This document shows, one piece after another, positions 34,778-43,073 of a stretch of 64,000 bases of DNA. The notes beneath the pieces were generated by a model that was not told the DNA's origin, made no database searches, and worked only from the letters and a program-made list of their open reading frames with translations. The translations under genes and the position numbers were made by a program. Every line of letters begins with the position of its first letter. The first letter of the stretch is position 1. The DNA comes from Nonomuraea aurantiaca (GTDB taxonomy: Bacteria; Actinomycetota; Actinomycetes; Streptosporangiales; Streptosporangiaceae), in NCBI RefSeq assembly GCF_020215705.1, contig NZ_JAIWNB010000015.1, positions 207,922 through 271,921 of the forward strand, in the 5' to 3' direction.

Positions 34778-35481
34778 GCCTTCAGCCTGCCCCCTCCGTC
34801 GACGGTCAGCACGCTTCCGGTGACGAAGGAGTTGCCCACCACGTAGGCGATCGTCGCCGCCACGTCCTCCGGCCGGCCCACCCGGCCGACCGGCGAGCTG
34901 CCCGCCGCGTGGGCGAACAGGGCCTCCCGCGCATCGGCGTCGAGCCCGGACCACCACTCGGTGTCGATCACGCCGGGGGAGACGGCGTTCACCCGGATCG
35001 GGCCGAGCTCGACCGCCAGGCCGGGCACCGCGGCCTCGATCGCGCCGTTCACCGCCGCCAGAGCGGAGACCCCGGGGAAGGACGAGCCCGCCGACGCCGC
35101 GGTCACGAACGTGATCGAACCTTCGGGATCGAGTACGTCCAAGGCGGCCTGCGCGGCCAGCAGGTGCGGGATCAGCTTGTTCTGTACGGCCTCGACCAGC
35201 GCCTCCCGCGTCAGTGAGCGCAGCGGCCCGGCGGGGCCGCGGCCGGTCACGGTGATGACCAGATGGTCGATGGCGCCGGTCCTGGCGAAGAGATCGCGCA
35301 TCGCCTCGGTGTCTCGGGCGTCCACGGCCTCGCCCGAGGCCCGGTCGCCGAGCAGCTTCACCGCGGCCGCCACCCGCTCGGCGGACCGGCCGGTGATGAC
35401 CACCTCGGCGCCGTCGGCCGCCAGTCGGGCCGCTGTCGCCAGCCCGATGCCCGTGGTGCCACCAATGATCACGACTCGCAT
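34774..35481 (-). CDS. Short-chain dehydrogenase/reductase
   Basis: 235 residues; ATG 35481 has an excellent AGGAGG upstream. Nucleotide motif GGTTGIGLATAARL and C-terminal GSVLTVDGGG. The usual YxxxK pair is not present: the region reads SAGSSFPGVSALAAVNGAIEAA, with Val-Ser-Ala-Leu-Ala-Ala-Val-Asn where Tyr and Lys are expected. This is seen in some atypical SDRs and makes classical catalysis doubtful. First gene of the operon divergent from TetR. Confidence 0.85.
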   Translation of the reverse strand: MRVVIIGGTTGIGLATAARLAADGAEVVITGRSAERVAAAVKLLGDRASGEAVDARDTEAMRDLFARTGAIDHLVITVTGRGPAGPLRSLTREALVEAVQNKLIPHLLAAQAALDVLDPEGSITFVTAASAGSSFPGVSALAAVNGAIEAAVPGLAVELGPIRVNAVSPGVIDTEWWSGLDADAREALFAHAAGSSPVGRVGRPEDVAATIAYVVGNSFVTGSVLTVDGGGRLKA

Positions 35482-35499
35482 CGCGTTTCCTCCTAATTC

Positions 35500-35540
35500 A
35501 AGACAGCTTGCCTCGAAACTATATCGAGGCACCGTGTCTT
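35500..35540. promoter_or_regulatory. Nested palindromic operator between SDR operon and TetR gene
   Basis: The arms TGCCTCG (35509-35515) and CGAGGCA (35525-35531) are a perfect inverted repeat with a 9-base spacer. Outer arms AAGACA (35500-35505) and TGTCTT (35535-35540) share exactly the same centre at 35520. The site lies between two divergent starts, the expected place for a TetR operator. Confidence 0.75.
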
Positions 35541-35554
35541 GTAAAGTGGCGGGC

Positions 35555-36106
35555 ATGGTAGGCAGACCGCGTAGCGAGGTGGCCAGGCAGGCGATCCTCA
35601 AGGCCGCGCTCGACCTGTGCGAGCGCGACGGATACCCGAACGTCACCCTGAAGGGCATCGCCGCCGCGGCGGGCGTCGGCAGGCAGACCCTCTACCGCTG
35701 GTGGCAGACCAAGCGCGAGGTGCTGCTGGAGGCGATGACCGACCTGGTGGGCACCGAGATGCGGCCCCCACCCGTCAGCGGCGACGCGGGCGCGGACCTG
35801 GCCGCGTTCCTGCGCGAGACGTTCGGGGTGGCTCATGGCGTGGCCGGGCAGGTGGTCGTGGGTCTCATGGCCGAGGCCCAGTCCGATCCCGGGTTCGGCG
35901 CGGAGCTGCGGGCCAAGCTCATCGGCCCGCGCAGGCAGGCATTGAGGTCGGTGCTCGAACGCGGCGCGCTCCCCGCCGACGTGGACGTGGAGCTCGCGGT
36001 CGATCTGATCTTCGGCGCCATGTGGTACCGCCTGCTCAACCGCCACGCCGAAGTCGACGAGGCGCTCGCGGAGGAGATCGCGGCCCTGGTCGCCCGGCTC
36101 GGCTGA
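35555..36106 (+). CDS. TetR-family transcriptional regulator
   Basis: 183 residues from ATG 35555. N-terminal TetR helix-turn-helix GRPRSEVARQAILKAALDLC / VTLKGIAAAAGVGRQTLYRWW, with a C-terminal ligand domain of the TetR_C type (FGAMWYRLLNRHAEVDEA). It is divergent from two SDR genes across a 73-base region that contains a large palindrome, so it likely represses them and itself. The ligand is presumably the SDR substrate. Confidence 0.92.
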   Translation: MVGRPRSEVARQAILKAALDLCERDGYPNVTLKGIAAAAGVGRQTLYRWWQTKREVLLEAMTDLVGTEMRPPPVSGDAGADLAAFLRETFGVAHGVAGQVVVGLMAEAQSDPGFGAELRAKLIGPRRQALRSVLERGALPADVDVELAVDLIFGAMWYRLLNRHAEVDEALAEEIAALVARLG

Positions 36107-36192
36107 GTCTCGGCTGACTTTCGGGGCACTTTCGGCCGGCGCGGCGCCCGAGGGGCGAGCGAACCGGCCGGCTGCCGGATATCGTCAGAAGT

Positions 36193-36843
36193 GTGAATGA
36201 ACGCCCGAGATCCTGGTTGCCACGCCTGCAAGAAGTCGGAGAACGGCTGGCCGAGGAATGGGTCTCGGCACGCCGCCCCAAAGAGGGCGACAGCGGCCCG
36301 CGCCCGCACGAACTACGCGCCTCCGACGACGATCGTGAGCGGTTCGTCCAGGTGCTCCAGGACGCCCACGCCGACGGCCGCCTCATGCTCGACGAGCTGG
36401 AGGAACGGCTCGGCGTCGTCTACTCGGCGCGGACGCTGGGCGAGCTCGCCGCGGTGACGGCCGACCTGCTGCCGGCGGAACAGCAACCGCTGAACCTCGA
36501 CGGCAGGCCGGTGTCGGCGTTCTTCAAGCAGGAGCAGCGCGGCGGACGCTGGGTGGTGCCCGCCGAGCTGAGCGTCACCACCATGTTCGGCACCACCAAG
36601 CTGGACTTCCGCGAGGCCATCCTGCAGAACCGGCGCGTCGTGATCAACGCCACGCTGGTCTTCGGCGGTCTGGAGATCCACGTGCCCGAGGGCCTTGAGG
36701 TGATCCGCGTCGCGAAGGGCAGCACGGTCCGGCTGACCAAGCAGCCGACCGAGCCCGGAGCGCCGGTGGTCGAGGTGCGCACCACGAACTTCGCGGGCGA
36801 CGTCAAGGTCAAAGAGCCGCCCCGTCGCAAGCGCCGCCGCTGA
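36193..36843 (+). CDS. DUF1707 and LiaF-like C-terminal domain protein
   Basis: 216 residues. A basic N-terminal 40 residues, then DUF1707 (about 42-95: LRASDDDRERFVQVLQDAH, DGRLMLDELEERL and YSARTLGELAAVTADL) and a beta-rich C-terminal domain (VTTMFGTTKLDFREA, INATLVFGGLEIHVPEG) of the kind found in LiaF-type cell-envelope stress proteins. There is no membrane helix. Family members are thought to sit at the membrane; this one ends in a basic stretch (PPRRKRRR) that could bind lipid head groups. Function unknown. Confidence 0.85.
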   Translation: MNERPRSWLPRLQEVGERLAEEWVSARRPKEGDSGPRPHELRASDDDRERFVQVLQDAHADGRLMLDELEERLGVVYSARTLGELAAVTADLLPAEQQPLNLDGRPVSAFFKQEQRGGRWVVPAELSVTTMFGTTKLDFREAILQNRRVVINATLVFGGLEIHVPEGLEVIRVAKGSTVRLTKQPTEPGAPVVEVRTTNFAGDVKVKEPPRRKRRR

Positions 36844-36863
36844 TCCCTATCCCTAACCGGCCC

Positions 36864-37898
36864 CTATCCGGCCGTGTCGAAGTTGATCGCGCTGTAGGCG
36901 CGCAGCTTCGTGAGCTGGTGCTCGCTGTCCACCTTGCGGATGGTGCCGGAACGCCCGCGCATCACCAGCGAGTGCGTCAGCGCCACCCCGCCCCTGAACC
37001 GTACGCCCTGCATGAGCTCGCCCTGCGTGATGCCCGTCGCCGCGAAGAACACATCCTCCGAACGCACCAGGTCGTTCGTGGTCAGCACCTGGCCGAGGTC
37101 GTGCCCGGCGTCGAGCGCCTTCTGCCGCTCGGCGTCGTCGCGCGGCCACAGCTTGCCCTGGATCACACCGCCCAGGCACTTGAGCGCGCACGCGGCCACG
37201 ATGCCCTCGGGCGTGCCGCCGATGCCCAGCATCAGGTCGATGCCGGTGTCGGCGCGGGCCGCCATGATCGCGCCCGCCACGTCGCCGTCGACGATGAACT
37301 TGATCCGCGCCCCGGTCTCCCTGATCTCCTTGACCATCTGCTCGTGCCGCGGGCGGTCGAGTACGACCACCGTCACATCGGAGGACGAACAGCCCTTGGC
37401 CCTGGCGACCGCCTGGATGTTCGTGGCCACCGGAGCCTCGATGTCGACCACGTCCGCGGCGTCGGGGCCGGTGACCAGCTTCTCCATGTAGAACACGGCC
37501 GACGGGTCGTACATCGAGCCGCGCTCGCTCACCGCGATCACCGACACCGCGTCCGGCATGCCGAGCGCCGTCAGCCGGGTGCCGTCGATCGGGTCCACGG
37601 CCACGTCGCAGTCGGCGCCGCTGCCGTCGCCGACGCGCTCGCCGTTGAACAGCATCGGGGCATGATCCTTCTCGCCCTCCCCGATGACCACCACCCCGTT
37701 CATCGACACGGTGTTGATCAGCTGGCGCATCGCGTTGACCGCGGCGCCGTCCGCGCCGTTCTTGTCGCCCCTGCCCACCCAGCGGGCCGCCGCCATCGCG
37801 GCCGCTTCGGTGACACGTACGAGTTCCAGGGCCAGGTTGCGATCAGGGGCGCGCTCTCCCGTGGCCAGCGCTGGGGGTACGGACGTCTGATCGGACAT
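36864..37898 (-). CDS. glpX: Fructose-1,6-bisphosphatase, class II
   Basis: 344 residues from ATG 37898, with GAGGAGG upstream. Class II motifs: VVIGEGEKDHAPMLFNGE, the metal site DPIDGTR, and LGIGGTPEGIVAA. It removes the 1-phosphate from fructose-1,6-bisphosphate in gluconeogenesis; in many actinobacteria it is the only FBPase. The neighbouring DUF4245 and xseB genes are conserved companions. An inverted repeat (37917-37944) in the region shared with the divergent TetR gene may regulate it. Confidence 0.96.
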   Translation of the reverse strand: MSDQTSVPPALATGERAPDRNLALELVRVTEAAAMAAARWVGRGDKNGADGAAVNAMRQLINTVSMNGVVVIGEGEKDHAPMLFNGERVGDGSGADCDVAVDPIDGTRLTALGMPDAVSVIAVSERGSMYDPSAVFYMEKLVTGPDAADVVDIEAPVATNIQAVARAKGCSSSDVTVVVLDRPRHEQMVKEIRETGARIKFIVDGDVAGAIMAARADTGIDLMLGIGGTPEGIVAACALKCLGGVIQGKLWPRDDAERQKALDAGHDLGQVLTTNDLVRSEDVFFAATGITQGELMQGVRFRGGVALTHSLVMRGRSGTIRKVDSEHQLTKLRAYSAINFDTAG

Positions 37899-37916
37899 GA
37901 TGAAGGGCCTCCTCGT

Positions 37917-37944
37917 GGACAAACTGACTCGATCGTAGTTGTCC
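37917..37944. promoter_or_regulatory. Inverted repeat between glpX and TetR gene
   Basis: GGACAA (37917-37922) and TTGTCC (37939-37944) are inverted with a 16-base spacer that contains the palindrome CGATCG. It is a candidate TetR operator overlapping the glpX promoter region. Confidence 0.45.
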
Positions 37945-37980
37945 CTGTATCCCCGGTCAGCGGAGGATAATGTGCCTGCC

Positions 37981-38580
37981 ATGAGCAGCGATGTGGAACA
38001 ACCGGCGACAGCCCGCACCTCCGGGCGAGGCGCGGCCACGCGCAGCGCGCTACTCAAGGCCGCCAGAGACGTCTTCGTCTCCAAGGGCTTCGCCGAGGCC
38101 GGAGTGACCGATGTGGTGGCCAGGGCCGATGCCAGCGTGGGCAGCCTCTACCACCACTTCTCCGGCAAGGCCGACCTCTACCTCACGCTGTTCGAGGAGT
38201 GGCAGGCCAGGCAGGCCCAGCGGACCAAGCAGGCCGCCCGCGCGGCTCGCGGCGAAGGAGAGAGCGACCCGATGCGGGTCTTCATCCGCGCCGCCCGCGC
38301 CTACCTCGACGGATGCATCGAGGAGCGCGAGCTCGCCGCGCTGTTCCTGCGCGGCGACGGGCCGCCCGGCTTCGAGCTCGTCATGCGCGCCCGGCTGCGC
38401 AAATGGGCCGAGCGCAACGCCGCGCTCTTCGAGGACGAGGGGGCGCTGGTCGTCGTTCTCACCGGCGCGCTCGCGGCCGCCGTCTCCGAGGTGGTGCTGT
38501 CGGACGACCCTGGGCTGGCCGAGGACGTGCTCGCCATCATCGGCCAGATCCGCCCGGCCGCCTCATCGGGCGGCGGGTAG
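37981..38580 (+). CDS. TetR-family transcriptional regulator
   Basis: 199 residues from ATG 37981; GTG 37972 is an alternative. HTH region TRSALLKAARDVFVSKGFAEAGVTDVVARADASVGSLYHHF in pieces (ASVGSLYHHFSGK is the recognition helix). The C-terminal domain has no special motifs and ends in SSGGG, which is part of a 33-bp repeat that crosses the stop codon. Divergent from glpX. Confidence 0.9.
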   Translation: MSSDVEQPATARTSGRGAATRSALLKAARDVFVSKGFAEAGVTDVVARADASVGSLYHHFSGKADLYLTLFEEWQARQAQRTKQAARAARGEGESDPMRVFIRAARAYLDGCIEERELAALFLRGDGPPGFELVMRARLRKWAERNAALFEDEGALVVVLTGALAAAVSEVVLSDDPGLAEDVLAIIGQIRPAASSGGG

Positions 38581-38641
38581 ATCCGAGCGCCCGCTTCGTC
38601 GGGCGGCGGGTAGATTCGCCTGGCCACTTCGTCGGGCGGCG
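38563..38641. repeat. Three copies of a 33-bp repeat across the TetR stop codon
   Basis: The core TCGTCGGGCGGCGGGTAGAT starts at 38563 (one mismatch), 38596 and, shortened, 38629, exactly 33 bases apart. The TAG inside the first copy is the TetR stop. Each copy can form a small GC hairpin (CGCCCG/CGGGCG). Confidence 0.8.
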
Positions 38642-38666
38642 CCACCAGCGGGTAATCTCGCCAGTT

Positions 38667-39203
38667 GTGCGACGGTTCACGGAAGGTTTCTACGGCTACG
38701 CGGTAGCCCTGCTCGTCTGTCTCGTGGGGATAGGGCTGTTCCTGCTGGTCACGCCGCAGAGCCGGGAGGAGCACATCCCCAAGCTCGACTACTCCATCAC
38801 CGTCGCCAACTTCGGGCATGACGTGCCCTACCAGGTGTGGGCGCCCGCGAAGGACCCGGCTGGCTGGGTCCCCAACAGCAACAAGATCGCCAAGGGCTCC
38901 GGCGGGGCCAAGGTCCTCTACCTCGGCTATGCGACGGCCAAGAGGCAGCACGCCATGTTCGTGCAGAGCGACGAGAAGCCGGCCGCCGGGTTCGCCGACC
39001 GGATGGCCAACTCCAACCGGGCCGTAGGCACCCAGCAGGTGGCCGGGCAGCCCTGGGAGCAGCGCTTCCGCGAGGACAAGAACCAGCGCTCGCTGATCCG
39101 GATGCTGCCGGAGGTCACGCTGGTCGTCACCGGTACGGCCGACTGGACCGAGCTGGGCGAACTGGCCGCGACCCTGCAGCAGCGGCCGAAGGTGACGAGC
39201 TGA
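38667..39203 (+). CDS. DUF4245 domain membrane-anchored protein
   Basis: 178 residues from GTG 38667. One N-terminal helix (YGYAVALLVCLVGIGLFLLV) and an external domain with VPYQVWAPAKDPAGWVPNSN and MLPEVTLVVTGTADWTEL, the DUF4245 pattern. Conserved next to glpX, xseB and fumarase genes in actinobacteria; function unknown. The frame is open far upstream but family members begin at this helix. Confidence 0.88.
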   Translation: MRRFTEGFYGYAVALLVCLVGIGLFLLVTPQSREEHIPKLDYSITVANFGHDVPYQVWAPAKDPAGWVPNSNKIAKGSGGAKVLYLGYATAKRQHAMFVQSDEKPAAGFADRMANSNRAVGTQQVAGQPWEQRFREDKNQRSLIRMLPEVTLVVTGTADWTELGELAATLQQRPKVTS

Positions 39204-39261
39204 GCCGCTCCTCGGCGGGCCAGGGCGCGGGATGTCGGTGCCTGACTCTAGGGTGGTGCCC

Positions 39262-39498
39262 GTGGCAGAAGAGAAGGCACCCTCATACGAGCAGGCCCGC
39301 GAGGAGCTGACCGAGGTGGTGCGCCGCCTGGAGACGGGCGGGCTCACCCTGGAGCAGTCGATCGAGCTGTGGGAGCGCGGCGAGAAGCTGGCCGCCATCT
39401 GCGAGGAGTGGCTACAGGGCGCCAGGGTGAAGCTCGCCGCCGCCATGGCCCGCCGCGCCGACCCCACCACCAACCAGTCGGACGACGCCCCGTTCTAG
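39262..39498 (+). CDS. xseB: Exodeoxyribonuclease VII small subunit
   Basis: 78 residues from GTG 39262 (AGGGTGG upstream); an in-frame ATG at 39232 would add ten residues. SYEQAREELTEVVRRLETG, GLTLEQSIELWERGEKLAA and CEEWLQGARVKL are the XseB helices. XseB binds XseA in several copies to form a nuclease that degrades single-stranded DNA from both ends. Here xseA lies 1.2 kb away on the opposite strand with two unrelated genes between, so they are not co-transcribed. Confidence 0.93.
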   Translation: MAEEKAPSYEQAREELTEVVRRLETGGLTLEQSIELWERGEKLAAICEEWLQGARVKLAAAMARRADPTTNQSDDAPF

Positions 39499-39542
39499 CC
39501 GCCCCGCAGCTGGACGACGCTCGTGCTGGCCGCTGACGCCCG

Positions 39543-39953
39543 TCAGGCGGAGCGGCGGAGGGCCACCACCGGGATGCGGCGGGTGGTCTTCGCCTGATAC
39601 TCCGCGAAACCCGGTGCGATCTCGACCACGCGGGCATAGAGCCTGTCGCGCTCTTCCCCCTCCACGACCTCGGCCGTGAGCTCGAACGTCTCCGTCCCGA
39701 TCTCGGCGGTCACCTCGGGGTTGGCGACCAGGTTGTGGTACCACGCCGGGTGGTGGTCCGCGCCGGCGTACGAGGCGATGACGACGTAGCGGTCACCGTC
39801 CTCGAAGTACATCACCGGGCTGGTCGTGCGCTTGCCGCTCTTGGCGCCCGTGGTCGTGAGAAGCACCAGGTCGGCACCCTCGAACATGCCGCCGACCTTG
39901 CCCTTGTTGGCACGGAACTCGGCGATGATCTGCTCGTTGAAGTCGTTCGCCAT
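39543..39953 (-). CDS. F420H2-dependent quinone reductase/nitroreductase (DDN family)
   Basis: 136 residues from ATG 39953, with GAGGAGC upstream. FNEQIIAEFRANKGKVGG, LLLTTTGAKSGKRTTSPVMY and SYAGADHHPAWYHNLVANPEV are diagnostic of the deazaflavin-dependent nitroreductase family. Such enzymes use coenzyme F420 to reduce quinones or xenobiotics. Divergent from a TetR gene with a perfect 13-bp inverted repeat between, so probably induced by a xenobiotic or quinone. Confidence 0.93.
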   Translation of the reverse strand: MANDFNEQIIAEFRANKGKVGGMFEGADLVLLTTTGAKSGKRTTSPVMYFEDGDRYVVIASYAGADHHPAWYHNLVANPEVTAEIGTETFELTAEVVEGEERDRLYARVVEIAPGFAEYQAKTTRRIPVVALRRSA

Positions 39954-39968
39954 GATCGCTCCTCGAAT

Positions 39969-40018
39969 CGGAAATTTCTCCATTTATGGCAGCCAAAGCC
40001 TAGCCGGAGAAATTTCCG
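39969..40018. promoter_or_regulatory. Perfect 13-bp inverted repeat between the F420 reductase and TetR genes
   Basis: CGGAAATTTCTCC (39969-39981) and GGAGAAATTTCCG (40006-40018), 24 bases apart. Each arm contains the smaller palindrome GAAATTTC, so this is either two TetR operators or one long one. Confidence 0.8.
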
Positions 40019-40041
40019 TTTACCACGATTATGCTCAGCCT

Positions 40042-40632
40042 GTGTGCGAGCGTCGATCACTGCCGATCATCGGGCAGCCCCAGCCCGAACGGGCTGACGC
40101 GGCGCGCAACAGGCAGAAGATCATCGAGGTGGCCGCCAGGATGGTCGCCGACGGGTGCGTCGGCCGGCTCTCCCTCGACGAGGTCGCCCGCGAGGCGTGC
40201 GTGGGGGTCGGCACCGTCTACCGCCGCTTCGGGGATCGGGCGGGGCTGGTGCTGGCGCTGATCGATGACCGCGAGCGACGCTTCCAGGAGGACTTCCTGC
40301 GCGGGCCGCCGCCGATCGGACCGGGCGCGCCTCCAGCCGAGCGGATCAGGGCGTTCCTGCACGCGCTGATCGATCGGGTGGTCGAGCAGATGGACCTGTT
40401 CCTCTTGCTCGGGCCGCCGACCGCCCAGCTCAGCGGGGCGTACAGGGCGCATCACACCCACCTGGCCGGGCTCCTCGCCGAGATGCGCCTGGAAAGCGCG
40501 GACTTCCTGGCCGACGCGCTGCTGGCACCGATCAACGCCCATCTGCTCCGCTACCAGCGGGACGAACGCGGCATGTCGGTCGAGGAGATCAAGGCCGGAT
40601 TCGACGCTCTGACCCAGGCGATCAGGGCCTGA
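40042..40632 (+). CDS. TetR-family transcriptional regulator
   Basis: 196 residues from GTG 40042; the start could be a few codons later. HTH: ADAARNRQKIIEVAARMVAD and SLDEVAREACVGVGTVYRRF. C-terminal ligand domain with GPPTAQLSGAYRAHH. Divergent from the F420-dependent reductase and separated from it by the GAAATTTC palindromes, which it most likely binds. Confidence 0.9.
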   Translation: MCERRSLPIIGQPQPERADAARNRQKIIEVAARMVADGCVGRLSLDEVAREACVGVGTVYRRFGDRAGLVLALIDDRERRFQEDFLRGPPPIGPGAPPAERIRAFLHALIDRVVEQMDLFLLLGPPTAQLSGAYRAHHTHLAGLLAEMRLESADFLADALLAPINAHLLRYQRDERGMSVEEIKAGFDALTQAIRA

Positions 40633-40700
40633 AGCAGAACAGGTTCGCCTCGGGGTCCGGTTCGGGCGGCTTCGAAGGCAGATCGCCCTCGAAAGCCGGT

Positions 40701-41972
40701 TCAGGAGGCGGTTTGGTCGGAAGCCTTCTTGCGCGGCTTGCGGGTTTTGGCGGGGTCTTCCGTACGAGTGGGGTCTTCCGTACGGACGGTCAGGCGGTCG
40801 TCGCTGAGCCGGATCGTCAGTACGGAGCCGGGGGCCACGTCCTTGGCCAGCCGGACGACCTCCCCGGACGGATCCTGAACGATGGCGTAGCCGCGTTCGA
40901 GCGTGGCGGCGGGTGAGAGGGCGACGAGCCGGGCGCGGAGATGCGACAGCGAGTCCTCCGCGCGGTCGAGTGAGCCGCCCAGCGAGCGCCTGGCCCGGTC
41001 GCGCAGCGCCTCGGCCTGCTCGGCCCGGCGTTCGAGCTCGCGCACCGGGTCGGCCAGCGAGGGCCGGGAGCGTACCGACGTCAGCCAGGACATCTCCCGA
41101 TCGAGCCAGCCGCCGAGCACTCTGCGGCCCCTGTCGCGCAGCTGGCGCACCAGCGTGAGCTGCTCGCCCACGTCGGGCACCACCTTCTTGGCGGCGTCGG
41201 TCGGCGTCGAGGCCCGCACGTCGGCCACCAGGTCGAGCAGCGGACTGTCCTGCTCGTGGCCGATCGCGCTCACGACAGGAGTGCGGCAGGCGGCCACGGA
41301 ACGCACCAGCGTCTCGTCGGAGAACGGCAGGAGGTCTTCCAGGGAGCCGCCGCCACGGGCGATGACGATCACCTCGACCTCGGCGTCCGCGTCGAACTTA
41401 CGCAGCGCCTCGGTGACCTCGCCCACGGCGTACGGGCCCTGGACGGCCACCTCCTCGACCTTGAACCGCACGGCCGGCCAGCGGCGCCTGGAGTTTTCCA
41501 GCACGTCGCGCTCGGCCGCCGAGTCGCGGCCACAGATCAGCCCGACCGTGCCGGGCAGGAACGGCAGCCGCCGCTTCCTGTCGGCGTTGAACAGGCCCTC
41601 GGCGGCCAGCAGCTGGCGCAGCCGTTCGAGCCGCGCGAGCAGCTCGCCCACGCCGATCGGCCTGATCTCCAGCGCGGTGAAGGCGAACGAGCCCTTGTTG
41701 ACCCAGAAGTCGGGCTTGACGTGCACCACGACCCGGGCGCCGTCGGCCGGGCGGGGCATGGTCGCCTCGTAGACGCCGCGTGGGGCGGTGACCCTGGCCG
41801 ACACGTTGGCCACCGGGTCGCGCAGCGTCATGAACACCGTGCCGCCACGCGCGCTCAGATCGGTGATCTGGCCCTCGACCCAGACCGTGCCCAGCTTGCC
41901 GATCCAGCCGCCCACCATCTGCAGGACGGTGCGGATCGGCAGCGGAGACTCGGGCGAGGTCTTCGAGGTCAT
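40701..41972 (-). CDS. xseA: Exodeoxyribonuclease VII large subunit
   Basis: 423 residues. N-terminal OB fold (WIGKLGTVWVEGQITDLSARGGTVFMTLRD in two blocks), the nuclease core GLICGRDSAAERDVLENSRRRWP and VIARGGGSLEDLLPFSDE, then coiled coils (about 270-380), which bind XseB, and a short basic tail. Works with XseB. In related genomes I know, xseA and xseB are adjacent; here they are on opposite strands. Confidence 0.96.
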   Translation of the reverse strand: MTSKTSPESPLPIRTVLQMVGGWIGKLGTVWVEGQITDLSARGGTVFMTLRDPVANVSARVTAPRGVYEATMPRPADGARVVVHVKPDFWVNKGSFAFTALEIRPIGVGELLARLERLRQLLAAEGLFNADRKRRLPFLPGTVGLICGRDSAAERDVLENSRRRWPAVRFKVEEVAVQGPYAVGEVTEALRKFDADAEVEVIVIARGGGSLEDLLPFSDETLVRSVAACRTPVVSAIGHEQDSPLLDLVADVRASTPTDAAKKVVPDVGEQLTLVRQLRDRGRRVLGGWLDREMSWLTSVRSRPSLADPVRELERRAEQAEALRDRARRSLGGSLDRAEDSLSHLRARLVALSPAATLERGYAIVQDPSGEVVRLAKDVAPGSVLTIRLSDDRLTVRTEDPTRTEDPAKTRKPRKKASDQTAS

Positions 41973-41999
41973 GGCGGAAGACTACGGTGCCAGGACGAC

Positions 42000-43073
42000 T
42001 TATTCCCCGGCCTGCAGCTTGACCAGGCGGTTCTCGAACATCCGGACGACCTCGGGCCGCCCGCTCGTGGCCTGCTCGTACGCGATGAGCTCGGTGATCT
42101 GCTCGGCCGACTTGCCGCGCATCCTGGCGCGCAGGGAGGCGACGGTCAGCTCGGAGTAGCCGGGCAGGGGCTCGGCCAGGTCGGTGGCGACCTTCGTCTC
42201 GATGACGGCCGCCGCCTTGGGGGTGGCCTTCGCCTTGGGAGCCGCCTTCGGCTTGGGGCTTGCCTCCGCCTCGGTGGTCGCCGTCGTCTCGGTGGCGGTC
42301 ACCGTATCCGTGGCGGGCTCGGCCTTGGGAGCGGCCTTCGGCTTGGCGGCGGCCCGTGGCTTGGCAGGGGTACGCGGCTTGGTGGGCCGCGCGGGCTTGA
42401 CCTCGACGGGCGCCGGCGCGACGACCGGCTCCGCCCCGGCCACCGGCTCGGCGGCGACAGCGGGCTCGACGGTGGCGGCCTCAGGCTCGGGCGCGACCAC
42501 GGGCTCGACGGTGGCGACTTCGGGCTCGGGCGCGACCGCGGGCTCGACGGTGGCGGCCTCAGGCTCGGGCGCGGTCTTGGGCTCGGGCGCCACGGCGGGC
42601 TCGGGGGCGGCGGTCGGCTCGGGGGCGGTCACCGGGGCGGGCGCGGCGGCGGTCTCCGTGGTGGTGGCCTCGGTGGTGGTGGCCTCGGGCTTCGGCTTGG
42701 CCGCCGGGCTGAAGATGACCGGGTCCGGCTTGGTCTTGGGGGAGCCGTTGGACGCGGGGGTGTCGGACGGCGTGGGGCGCGGCGCGAAGATGACCGGCTC
42801 CTTGCGAGCGGGCTTCGCCACCTCCTCAGCGGGCGCGGGCGGCGTCACCTGGTCGGCGGCGGACGGGCGGGAGTCGTAGTCCGCCTCCTTGTCCTCCTTG
42901 CCGCCGATCCCTCTGATCGAGTTCTTCATCCGGTCGACGAGCAGCAGCGCCTGACCGGCCGCGCTCAAAGTGGTCTGGATCACGAGGAGCGGAAGGTCCT
43001 TGGCCTTCTCCTTCAGCTCGTCCTTGTTGGTGATGGTCTTCGTGATGTTGCGTATCACGTCGCTGAGGGACAT
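42000..43073 (-). CDS. Pro/Ala-rich protein with lipid-droplet-associated-protein-like ends
   Basis: 357 residues from ATG 43073. A helical N-terminus (LSDVIRNITKTITNKDELKE... LLVIQTTLSAAGQALLLVDR), a central 200 residues of Ala/Pro/Glu/Lys repeats (APEPEAATVEPAVAPEPE and KPKAAPKAKA types), and a compact C-terminal domain (LPGYSELTVASLRARMRGKS, ITELIAYEQATSGRPEVVRM) like that of actinobacterial lipid droplet-associated proteins. Divergent from ispH. Inference: binds a membrane or storage granule; the Pro/Ala region resembles histone-like linkers. Function unproven. Confidence 0.7.
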   Translation of the reverse strand: MSLSDVIRNITKTITNKDELKEKAKDLPLLVIQTTLSAAGQALLLVDRMKNSIRGIGGKEDKEADYDSRPSAADQVTPPAPAEEVAKPARKEPVIFAPRPTPSDTPASNGSPKTKPDPVIFSPAAKPKPEATTTEATTTETAAAPAPVTAPEPTAAPEPAVAPEPKTAPEPEAATVEPAVAPEPEVATVEPVVAPEPEAATVEPAVAAEPVAGAEPVVAPAPVEVKPARPTKPRTPAKPRAAAKPKAAPKAEPATDTVTATETTATTEAEASPKPKAAPKAKATPKAAAVIETKVATDLAEPLPGYSELTVASLRARMRGKSAEQITELIAYEQATSGRPEVVRMFENRLVKLQAGE

